A stretch of DNA of 5,450 nt. It comes from Verrucomicrobiales bacterium (GTDB lineage: Bacteria; Verrucomicrobiota; Verrucomicrobiia; Limisphaerales; UBA1096). Made by a program: the position numbers and the translations under genes. Location of the stretch: contig PBKH01000048.1 in NCBI GenBank assembly GCA_002721375.1, positions 91,039-96,488 of the forward strand. The letters run 5' to 3'. The notes under the pieces were generated by a model that saw only the letters and a list, made by a program, of their open reading frames with translations, did not search any database and had not been told where the DNA came from. This document shows, piece after piece, positions 1-5,450 of this stretch (positions are counted from its first letter, which is position 1; each line of letters opens with the position of its first letter).

Positions 1-338
1 TGCGCCCAGCGTTCGCCGAGTCGGGGGTCGTTCAACACGCGGTCGACTAATCGATCCCAAGCGTCGGGACGGAGATCTTTTACGAACTCTTTCACATCCT
101 CGGATGAGGGGTGCGTTCCAAGCATGACAAGGTAAAGTCGACGAATGAGAACCGATCGTTTAGCCAAGCGCGACAGAGCGAGATTAGCTGCGTTGAGTTT
201 AGCAAGCACGAAGACATCGACTGCGTTGGCCGCTTGGTGTGTTTTGCCAAGCGCCGGTCGCCGTACCGGTTCTAGTGACCAATGCCCTGCCTTGCACATA
301 AGAGGAATCAACAGCAGGGATGCCAAAAAAAGTTTCAT
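1..338 (-). CDS. DUF1549 (PSCyt2) domain protein, N-terminal part, runs off left edge
   Basis: An open frame from ATG at 338 runs to the window edge: 112 full codons plus two bases. Residues 1-17 look like a Sec signal peptide (MKLFLASLLL, hydrophobic to M14, likely cut after CKA at 17). The mature part matches the start of DUF1549 in order: HWSLEPVRRP (19-28), NAVDVFVLAKL (38-48), LIRRLYL (64-70), a helix with DAWDRLVDRVL (92-102) and GERWA (108-112). Proteins of this family usually continue into DUF1553 (PSD1), expected to the left. Many relatives carry a haem-binding PSCyt1 domain first; here the signal peptide leads straight into PSCyt2 with no CxxCH. The usual LDLxGLPPT stretch reads LVMLGTHPS. 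The start is three codons after the DUF1501 stop, in the same frame, with no Shine-Dalgarno sequence, so translation is probably coupled. The family is an exported protein of unproven function. Confidence in the family is high; the rest of the gene is unseen. Confidence 0.9.
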   Translation of the reverse strand, partial: MKLFLASLLLIPLMCKAGHWSLEPVRRPALGKTHQAANAVDVFVLAKLNAANLALSRLAKRSVLIRRLYLVMLGTHPSSEDVKEFVKDLRPDAWDRLVDRVLNDPRLGERWA

Positions 339-350
339 TGATTTTAACTA
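339..350 (-). other. Same-frame stop/start junction between DUF1501 and DUF1549 genes
   Basis: Read on the minus strand, the DUF1501 stop TAG (350-348) is followed by TTA AAA TCA and then the ATG (338-336) of the DUF1549 gene, all in one frame. There is no purine-rich ribosome binding site in the gap. This fits re-initiation or translational coupling. The signal peptide right after the ATG supports a separate protein rather than a broken fusion. Confidence 0.7.
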
Positions 351-1796
351 CGCTAGCACGCCTTGAATAACTTCACCCTCCACATCGGTCAAGCGGCGTT
401 CGAGACCGTCGTGGTAAAAGGTGAGTCGTTCATGCTCAAGCCCGAGCAAGTGCAGGATCGTCGCATGAAAATCGTGCACAGTGACTATATCCTCCGCAGC
501 CTTGTAGCTAAAATCATCGGTCGCTCCATGAGTGTATCCGCGTTTTACCCCGGCGCCAGCGAGCCACGCGGTAAAGCCGTCCGGGTTGTGGTCGCGTCCG
601 CTCGCTCCGGCCTGAAAGGTGGGCATCCGGCCGAATTCGGTACACCATACAACAAGAGTTTGTTCAAGTAGTCCTCGCTGTTTCATGTCATTCAACAGTG
701 CGGCCACTGGCTGGTCAAGTATGGGTCCGTGCTTGGCGTATTGTTTTGCAAGCGCTTTGTGGCCGTCCCAGTTGCTCACCCCTTCGCCACCAGTTTGGTA
801 AGCGCCATTGAACAATTGCACGAATCGCACGCCTTTTTCAACGAGTCGTCGGGCAAGAATGCAGTTGCGGGCAAAGGCAGCTTTGAGCGGGTTTTGCGAA
901 TCGTCTGCACCGTAAGACCGCAGCACGTGTGCTGGTTCGACGGAAAGATTACTCACCTCCGGCACACTTAACTGCATTCGTGCTGCGAGTTCGTGGCTTG
1001 CGATGCGTGCTGCGAGTTCCGATTCGCCTTCATTATGTAGGAGGTGGCGCTCGTTCATTCGTCGGAGAAAGGCACGTGTCGTCGCATCAGTGCCGGCCGA
1101 GATGGAGTCCGGTCGGCCGAGATTTTGAATCGGCTTGGCCGCGTTAAAGGCTGTCCCCTGAAAAGCTGCCGGTAGAAAACCGGCGCCCCAGCAGTTGACA
1201 CTCGACTGCGGCGTTCCGCGCGGATCGGGGATTGCGACGTAGGCAGGAAGATTGTCATTCTCGCTTCCGAGTGCGTAACTTGTCCAAGCCCCCATGCTTG
1301 GAAATCCCTCCAGCGTATAGCCGGTGCACATGTAGTTTTCGCCAGGGCCGTGCGTGTTCGTCCGTCCGGTGAGCGAGTGGATGAAACACAACTCGTCCGC
1401 CATCTGCCCTATATGCGGCACGAGATCGGAGATGAATTTGCCGCTTTGGCCGTAAGGCCGAAACGCCCATGGGCTTTGGTTCAAATTGCCTTGTTTGCCT
1501 TGGAAAGTAACTAGTCCGTCAGAACCAGGAAGTGTTTGGCCATGGTGTCGGATAAGTTCCGGTTTGTGGTCAAAAGTGTCAATTTGGCTGCATGCGCCGG
1601 AGCAGAAAATCACCAGCACCTGCTGTGCCTTAGCTCGGCCATGGGGAGATCTGGCTGCATACGGTTTCGCTGGGGCAATGTCTGGCCGTATTGGAGGCTT
1701 GGCCGCTCGGCCACCTACCAGTTGGCCTAGCGCGATTCCGCCCAATCCCATACCGGAGTTTATGAGAAATTGACGCCGTTGTAGCGGTTGTTGCAT
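348..1796 (-). CDS. DUF1501 family exported protein (alkaline-phosphatase-like fold)
   Basis: This is a complete 482-residue protein at the usual family length. The N-terminus ([16 protein letters not shown]7-R8) is a Tat-type signal, which supports the ATG at 1796. DUF1501 (PF07394) belongs to the alkaline-phosphatase/sulfatase-like clan. Its conserved motifs appear in order: [18 protein letters not shown] (64-81), [13 protein letters not shown] (144-156), [17 protein letters not shown] (164-180), WDGH (343-346), DQP (361-363), EFGRMP (387-392), GRDHNPDGF (400-408), [13 protein letters not shown] (441-453) and a RLTD end (468-471). D73, D344, H346, E387, D402, H403, H441 and H444 are plausible metal-site residues by analogy only. 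It resembles the subfamily with [12 protein letters not shown] and WCTEFGRMP, so these are not defects. No substrate is established. DUF1501 genes commonly sit beside DUF1549/DUF1553 genes, as here, although here DUF1501 comes first. No Shine-Dalgarno sequence precedes the start. Local GC is clearly higher than in the two upstream genes. Confidence 0.95.
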   Translation of the reverse strand: MQQPLQRRQFLINSGMGLGGIALGQLVGGRAAKPPIRPDIAPAKPYAARSPHGRAKAQQVLVIFCSGACSQIDTFDHKPELIRHHGQTLPGSDGLVTFQGKQGNLNQSPWAFRPYGQSGKFISDLVPHIGQMADELCFIHSLTGRTNTHGPGENYMCTGYTLEGFPSMGAWTSYALGSENDNLPAYVAIPDPRGTPQSSVNCWGAGFLPAAFQGTAFNAAKPIQNLGRPDSISAGTDATTRAFLRRMNERHLLHNEGESELAARIASHELAARMQLSVPEVSNLSVEPAHVLRSYGADDSQNPLKAAFARNCILARRLVEKGVRFVQLFNGAYQTGGEGVSNWDGHKALAKQYAKHGPILDQPVAALLNDMKQRGLLEQTLVVWCTEFGRMPTFQAGASGRDHNPDGFTAWLAGAGVKRGYTHGATDDFSYKAAEDIVTVHDFHATILHLLGLEHERLTFYHDGLERRLTDVEGEVIQGVLA

Positions 1797-1810
1797 TCGT
1801 GTGGAAGATT

Positions 1811-1826
1811 CGGCTGAACTCAGCCG
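1811..1826 (-). repeat. Perfect short inverted repeat (hairpin) in the 42-base intergenic gap
   Basis: The plus strand reads CGGCTGA (1811-1817), AC, TCAGCCG (1820-1826): two perfectly complementary 7-base arms. As RNA this would most likely fold as a GC-rich 6-bp stem with a 4-base loop. It lies between the pseudopilin stop (1839) and the DUF1501 start (1796). The following transcript (AATCTTCCACACGA) has no U-run, so it is not a canonical intrinsic terminator. It could be a transcript-stabilising or processing element, a weak attenuator, a structure affecting DUF1501 start access, or chance. Confidence 0.5.
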
Positions 1827-1838
1827 TGCCTAACATGA

Positions 1839-2672
1839 TTAGCGCCGTTTTGCAACTGATGCCTTGCTTGACAAATAGACCATGTCTTTGTTGTGGGGTG
1901 AAGGGACAACCAGTGGGATGGATTTGTTTTTTACAGGCGGAGTCGTCCGTTTATCGAACCACTTACGAGGTTCCGCATGTCCATCTGCAAATGAAATTGT
2001 ACCTGCGCCGTTGTGATTGCTGGCAGGATAATCGATAATGTAAATGCGCGTTGGTGCGACACCATCATTCATCGCTACAGCTAGGTCGCCAAAATTGATG
2101 CTATCAGGGTGTTCATTAATGAAATTGTAAGCGTTTGAGTGTCCCATTATGTTTATGTCGGATAACTTCCGGAAGACATGATATGGGCGTTTCGTAATGA
2201 AACTCAGCCAATCATCACGGGAATTCATCGCTTGGCTTAAGGAGACGCTTCGAACCCTAGGCATCGTTTTTCCTCGAACATTGACAATGCTTTTGTCAGC
2301 TGGACAACGGTATATGCCGGGCGATTGGGTGTAGGGCGCTAGTTTGGCATATTTCGGATCCATCAAGCCTTTAAGGTTTGTGTTGTGCGGATTGCTGGGG
2401 TTGTAGTCAATGATACCCCTTACCCAGCCGCTGCCGTTTGACGTCAAATCATTCCAGACCAGGAAGTCATCAAAATCCCCAGTGTACAAAATCCAAGCAA
2501 GATCCAGTTGCTTAAGATTCGACAAGCAGACCGTGTGCTGGCCCTTGCTTTTAGCCTTGGCCAATGCCGGTAATAGTAATCCCGCGAGAATTGCTATTAT
2601 CGCGATTACCACGAGTAATTCAATAAGCGTGAAAGCCTTGGTTGTACCCCGATTGCGAATGTCATCACTCAT
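1839..2672 (-). CDS. Type II secretion-type pseudopilin (prepilin N-terminus, H-X9-DG domain)
   Basis: This is a complete 277-residue protein. Residues 12-36 are a class III prepilin signal and its hydrophobic helix: [21 protein letters not shown], with cleavage expected between A13 and F14 and Glu at mature position 5 (E18). The -1 residue is Ala, not the usual Gly. [12 protein letters not shown] and [12 protein letters not shown] (49-60) follow, then IYRCPAD (120-126), PRVRSVS (138-144), [11 protein letters not shown] (186-196) and [20 protein letters not shown] (219-238). The last contains the H-X9-DG signature (H220 to D230-G231). RTTPPV (242-247) and PSPHNKD (257-263) end the protein as in verrucomicrobial relatives. 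C49 and C123 could pair in the periplasm. Verrucomicrobia and planctomycetes encode many such paralogues. Most are named type II secretion proteins, but their individual roles are unknown. The gene starts 12 bases after the repeat-protein stop, with a weak AAGG only two bases from the ATG. A prepilin peptidase is required and must be encoded elsewhere. Confidence 0.93.
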   Translation of the reverse strand: MSDDIRNRGTTKAFTLIELLVVIAIIAILAGLLLPALAKAKSKGQHTVCLSNLKQLDLAWILYTGDFDDFLVWNDLTSNGSGWVRGIIDYNPSNPHNTNLKGLMDPKYAKLAPYTQSPGIYRCPADKSIVNVRGKTMPRVRSVSLSQAMNSRDDWLSFITKRPYHVFRKLSDINIMGHSNAYNFINEHPDSINFGDLAVAMNDGVAPTRIYIIDYPASNHNGAGTISFADGHAEPRKWFDKRTTPPVKNKSIPLVVPSPHNKDMVYLSSKASVAKRR

Positions 2673-2684
2673 TGCCTTTTTGTG

Positions 2685-5450
2685 TTACTCGCTTTTAGTT
2701 CGATAATACTTGGAGCCCGTATCGGATGTTTCTTTCGAAACGGTGTATGGATTGGATTGTTCCATTACTTTGGTCCATTTTGCCTTAGGCCCAAGGGTAT
2801 CACTAAACTCAAGAATTGCATTACCCGTCCAAGAGATTAGCAGGTTCCCTTTTTCGATTCCAACGCTCAAACGATTTTCTGCTTTCGGAGGCGTCTTTGG
2901 ATTGATCTCGATCTCATCAATGGCGGTTTGGTTGGAGTTAACGCGGATTCGAATACCGGTGGCTGATATTGGTTGATTATTCAATGCAACATCAAATCGA
3001 TGCCTGAGCCAGGGTGAAAAGGCATCACTGGCGGTTTTGAATTCCACGCTGCCGATGCGGACCCACCCATCAACCGGGTTATCTGCTTCAGAGGTGTCTG
3101 CATCGGGATTGTCTACTGTCGTATAGTCTAGTTGGTAGATGTCAAATGAACGATCCTTTAATTGTCCGCCACAGCAATCGTCGGTGTTGTTTCCGTTGTC
3201 TCGACCCCATGCAATTGAACTGACGGGTACAATTTTACCGAAATTCAAACCAATAAATGGCTCTTCATCGGCAGGGGTTGTGAATTTGGCGATCCAGCTT
3301 TTACTGTTACCGTAAAAGCCATCGTTGACATTGCTGATGTAGTGAACTCCAAAATCGAGTTCCGAACTGCCAAAGGCAATGGTTCCATTTTCAGCAAGGG
3401 CGTCGTTTTCAGGAACTTCAGCTAAGGCGTCGTCCGAGTAATAGTCGCCTTCATTTCTATCCCATAAAATTTCGAATCCGTCGTCAGTTTCGATGACCAG
3501 ATTAGCATCTGGTTTTTCGGGGTTAATATTTTCATCCTGTTCTTGGTTGGTGGAATTAACTTCAAGTTCGTCGATCGCGATCATACCGCTTGAGACGATA
3601 ATGCGGATTCCGGTAGCTTCCACAGGCAACTCTTTATCACTGCTTCCGATCTTAAACTCATGTCTCATGTAGGGAATGAATTCCAGAGGTGCGTCCGGCA
3701 GGTATTCCACCGAAGCCAAGTTTTGCCAGCCGGTTTTTGCATCATCGGTTTCCTCCGTTGTTTCATCAGGATTATCTATTAAAGTATACTGGATGGTGTA
3801 GATTCCAATAGAGCGGTCCTTGCATGTTCCGCCACAGGCATCCGTTTCTGTGTTTCCGTTATCTCGACCCCAGGCAATTGAACTGACAGGAATAATTTTT
3901 CCAAAGCTCAATCCAATGAACTCATCTTGTTCACCGGCTTCTCCGGAAAGGCCGAGGGAACTGATCCAGCTATTGCTGTTTCCGTATAGTCCGTCGTTTA
4001 CGTTTCGGATCAGGTGAACACCCAACCCAAGCTCACTGCTGCCAAAGGCCAGAGTTCCTTGATTTGCCAAGGCGCTGTTCTTTGGGGCCTTTGCCTTCGC
4101 AATAGCGTTAAAAAAATCTCCTTGGTTTCCATCCCAAGTCACCAAAAATCCCTCCTCCTCATAAATTTCAACTGCGCCTTCTGGAACTGAAGGAAGAGGG
4201 TTCACTTCTAATTCATCAATGGCTATGGAAGTATTTGAAACCTTTATACGAATCGCAGTAGCAGGAATGGATGAACCGTCGATGTCACTGACTTGAAATT
4301 CATGGCGCAGGTATGGAATGAAATCATCAGATTCAGCCTTATATTCAATGGAAGCGATAGTTGCCCATCCTGTTTTTGGTTCTCCTGTTTCCTCTGTTGC
4401 TCGTCCTGGGTCGTTTGTTTGTGTCACCTGTATAGTGTATACCCCTTGCCACCGATCTTTAAGCTGTCCATCGCAGCAGTCTCCCGTGTCATCTCCATTG
4501 TCCCGACCCCATGCGATAGACTTGATGCTTATTTGTTGGTTGAATCTGATCCCTATGAACGGGTTCTCATCATCTGTGGCTGGAATCCAGCTTTTTGAGT
4601 GGGAGTAATAACCGTCATTGATTGCGCTAATAAGGTGTGTTCCAAGGCCAAGTTCGCTACTGCCAAAGCCGGACGAGTTGTTTGAGGAAATCGCAACGTT
4701 GCTGCGTGCCGGTGCCGGGCTTTCTTCCTGAAACCAGTCTCCGTTAGTTTGAGTCCAAAAAACCTGAAAACCATCGGAACCTTTAATATCAATAAAGTCG
4801 CTTTGGGATTTTGAGGGTGGGCCGTTTATTTCTATTTCGTCAATACACATACCTGCATTTGAAACTTTAATCCTCAAGCCCGTAAGAGAAATTGGATCGT
4901 TTCCCTTACGTATTTCGAATTGGTGGTGAAGATAGGATGCGAATTCTGCATTCTCATTTCCGGCCTTGTACTCGACTGATCCAATCGTAAACCATCCATC
5001 GCTGGGATTATTGGCTTCCGCAGTTTCCTCGTCGGGTTCGGTCACATTCGTATACTGAAGCGTATAAGTACCTACTGCTCTGTCTTTTAATTGGCCTCCG
5101 CAACAATCACCCAAGTCATCTCCATTGTCTCGAGACCAGGCAACCCGGCTGATTCGAATCTCTTCATCCCATCCCAAGGCTAGCCAGGGATCTTTATCGT
5201 TTGGTTTGGCAATCCAGCTAGAACTGTTTCCGTAGTAACCATCAATGACATTGGCGGCATCATGTTCACCGTCAGGAAAATAATTACTGCTCGCGAAGGA
5301 GTAGGCATTAAAAGCATCATTTTCAGGGCTTTCCGCACCGGTTTCAGGGTTAAAATGGTTCCCGTTGTTTCCGTTCCATTGAATCGAATATCCTGATTCA
5401 CTGTTTATGCTGATCCGTGAATGCTGCGCTGTAACCAAACATGGCAATAA
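2685..5450 (-). CDS. Large exported protein with four tandem discoidin-like repeats, 5' end off window
   Basis: The frame is open to the right edge. Residue 1 is counted from the TTG at 5447, giving 920 visible residues. The first residues, LLPCLVTAQHS, look like the end of a Sec signal peptide (VTA|Q), so probably only a few codons are missing. Four ~200-residue repeats follow: 12-208, 218-416, 426-631 and 649-849. Each opens with GF/GY-x-V/I-x-W then NxGDxF-like, followed by a V/I-NDG-Y...SWI motif, AWGRDNG, a cysteine pair, KDR...Y-T-L/I-QY, GW...S-V/I-EY, RHEF and T-G-I-R-I-x-V...IDE-I/L-E-V/I-N. This resembles F5/8 type C (discoidin) galactose-binding-like domains, usually carbohydrate or surface binding. 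That assignment comes from pattern only. Residues 860-920 (LLISW...WTKV...SNPYTV...KYYRTKSE) match a terminal beta module common in Verrucomicrobia. No transmembrane or sorting anchor is seen at the C-terminus. The protein is very acidic (14 D/E against 4 K/R in the first 100 residues) and probably heads the operon. Ligand and surface attachment are unknown. Confidence 0.85.
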   Translation of the reverse strand, partial: LLPCLVTAQHSRISINSESGYSIQWNGNNGNHFNPETGAESPENDAFNAYSFASSNYFPDGEHDAANVIDGYYGNSSSWIAKPNDKDPWLALGWDEEIRISRVAWSRDNGDDLGDCCGGQLKDRAVGTYTLQYTNVTEPDEETAEANNPSDGWFTIGSVEYKAGNENAEFASYLHHQFEIRKGNDPISLTGLRIKVSNAGMCIDEIEINGPPSKSQSDFIDIKGSDGFQVFWTQTNGDWFQEESPAPARSNVAISSNNSSGFGSSELGLGTHLISAINDGYYSHSKSWIPATDDENPFIGIRFNQQISIKSIAWGRDNGDDTGDCCDGQLKDRWQGVYTIQVTQTNDPGRATEETGEPKTGWATIASIEYKAESDDFIPYLRHEFQVSDIDGSSIPATAIRIKVSNTSIAIDELEVNPLPSVPEGAVEIYEEEGFLVTWDGNQGDFFNAIAKAKAPKNSALANQGTLAFGSSELGLGVHLIRNVNDGLYGNSNSWISSLGLSGEAGEQDEFIGLSFGKIIPVSSIAWGRDNGNTETDACGGTCKDRSIGIYTIQYTLIDNPDETTEETDDAKTGWQNLASVEYLPDAPLEFIPYMRHEFKIGSSDKELPVEATGIRIIVSSGMIAIDELEVNSTNQEQDENINPEKPDANLVIETDDGFEILWDRNEGDYYSDDALAEVPENDALAENGTIAFGSSELDFGVHYISNVNDGFYGNSKSWIAKFTTPADEEPFIGLNFGKIVPVSSIAWGRDNGNNTDDCCGGQLKDRSFDIYQLDYTTVDNPDADTSEADNPVDGWVRIGSVEFKTASDAFSPWLRHRFDVALNNQPISATGIRIRVNSNQTAIDEIEINPKTPPKAENRLSVGIEKGNLLISWTGNAILEFSDTLGPKAKWTKVMEQSNPYTVSKETSDTGSKYYRTKSE
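2901..3503 (-). repeat. Discoidin-like repeat 4 (residues 649-849)
   Basis: The copy opens with DGFEILW and EGDYYS, then FGSSELDFGVHYI, VNDGFYGNSKSWIAK, FIGLNFGKIVPVSSIAWGRD and adjacent cysteines C758-C759 in DCCGGQLKDR. It continues with NPVDGWVRIGSVEFK and QPISATGIRI and ends in AIDEIEIN. The first half is closest to repeat 3. From the cysteine site onward it is closer to repeat 1. Confidence 0.8.
3555..4172 (-). repeat. Discoidin-like repeat 3 (residues 426-631), shifted cysteine pair
   Basis: The copy opens with EGFLVTW and QGDFFN, then FGSSELGLGVHLI, VNDGLYGNSNSWI, FIGLSFGKIIPVSSIAWGRD and TEETDDAKTGW. It continues with IPYMRHEF and ends in AIDELEVN. The cysteine site reads DACGGTCKDR (C538 and C542) where the other copies have adjacent cysteines. 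The stretch from FIGL to RDNGN matches repeat 4 at 21 of 23 residues. Confidence 0.8.
4200..4796 (-). repeat. Discoidin-like repeat 2 (residues 218-416)
   Basis: The copy opens with DGFQVFW and NGDWF. It carries FGSSELGLGTHLI and AINDGYYSHSKSWI, then FIGIRF, AWGRDNGDD and adjacent cysteines C324-C325 in DCCDGQLKDR. It continues with TEETGEPKTGWATIASIEYK and IPYLRHEF and ends in AIDELEVN. Its second half groups with repeat 3. Confidence 0.8.
4824..5414 (-). repeat. Discoidin-like repeat 1 (residues 12-208)
   Basis: This is the most divergent copy. It opens with SGYSIQW and NGNHFN. It lacks the FGSSELGxG motif of the other copies and has FASSNYFPDGEHDAANVIDG in its place. It then has YGNSSSWIAK, AWSRDNGDD, adjacent cysteines C115-C116 in DCCGGQLKDR, NPSDGWFTIGSVEYK and a CIDEIEIN end. 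An extra cysteine, C201, replaces the Ile or Ala found in the other copies. Confidence 0.8.

Noticed and set aside
288..338. Lipoprotein signals at Cys15 of the DUF1549 protein or the Cys in LLPC of the repeat protein
   Set aside because: The residue before the cysteine is Met in one and Pro in the other, which does not fit a lipobox; cleavage after CKA and VTA is more plausible.
363..671. Plus-strand open frame opposite the DUF1501 C-terminus
   Set aside because: The minus strand here encodes strongly conserved DUF1501 motifs ([25 protein letters not shown]); the plus frame has no recognisable protein features.
1811..1826. Rho-independent terminator after the pseudopilin gene
   Set aside because: The stem is short and is followed by AATCTTCC, not a U-run; the next gene starts only 15 bases later.
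2569..2610. Inverted repeat GGTAAT...ATTACC inside the pseudopilin gene
   Set aside because: It lies in the codons of the conserved hydrophobic helix, has only 6-base outer arms and a long imperfect centre; coding constraint explains it.
2685..2870. C-terminal sorting signal (LPxTG or PEP-CTERM type) on the repeat protein
   Set aside because: The end (KYYRTKSE) follows a small beta module and has no LPxTG or PEP motif, hydrophobic helix or basic tail after a membrane span.
4293..4608. Plus-strand open frames of about 100 codons opposite the repeat protein
   Set aside because: They are antisense to a well-supported repeat domain, show no recognisable motifs, and occur because the opposite strand is constrained coding sequence.
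2901..5414. CRISPR array or simple DNA tandem repeat
   Set aside because: The ~600-base periodicity is a protein-domain repeat with diverged DNA, in an uninterrupted reading frame; there are no short identical repeats with spacers.
5445..5447. TTG at 5447 as the start codon of the repeat protein
   Set aside because: The frame stays open upstream and the residues after it look like the end of a signal peptide, so the real start is most likely outside the window.

Overview
The window holds four genes, all on the minus strand and read from right to left. The likely source is a member of the Verrucomicrobiota, with Planctomycetota as the less likely alternative. Three traits support this: a DUF1501 gene beside a DUF1549-type gene, a typical feature of the Planctomycetota/Verrucomicrobiota group; a pseudopilin of the verrucomicrobial kind (LLPALAKAK start, CLSNLKQL motif, H-X9-DG motif near the C-terminus, RTTPPV tail); and a large exported protein ending in the short 'ISW...SPY...YYR'-type module common at the ends of verrucomicrobial exported proteins. 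This placement rests on recalled family patterns, not on a search.

Layout in transcription order. (1) 5450-2685: a large acidic exported protein, open at the right edge, with four tandem ~200-residue discoidin-like repeats and a small C-terminal beta module. (2) 2672-1839: a type II secretion/type IV pilin-like pseudopilin, complete. (3) 1796-348: a complete DUF1501 protein (alkaline-phosphatase-like fold) with a Tat-like signal. (4) 338-1: the first 112 codons of a DUF1549 (PSCyt2) protein with a Sec-type signal peptide, running off the left edge; its C-terminal part (expected DUF1553/PSD1) is outside the window.

The intergenic gaps are 12, 42 and 9 bases, so the four genes look like one operon. 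All four use the same minus-strand reading frame, and none has a well-placed Shine-Dalgarno sequence. The promoter must lie beyond the right edge. The 42-base gap contains a perfect short inverted repeat. It also coincides with a visible drop from GC-rich (DUF1501 side) to AT-richer (pseudopilin and repeat-protein side), so the operon may be assembled from two parts.

Working model (inference): every product is exported or envelope-associated. The repeat protein would be a surface or secreted binding protein, the pseudopilin would belong to a secretion or surface apparatus, and the DUF1501/DUF1549 pair would act outside the cytoplasm. The enzymatic roles of DUF1501 and DUF1549/1553 are not settled. 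The most unusual details are in the repeat protein: repeat 4 looks like a mosaic of two repeat lineages, and repeat 3 has moved one cysteine of an otherwise adjacent pair.
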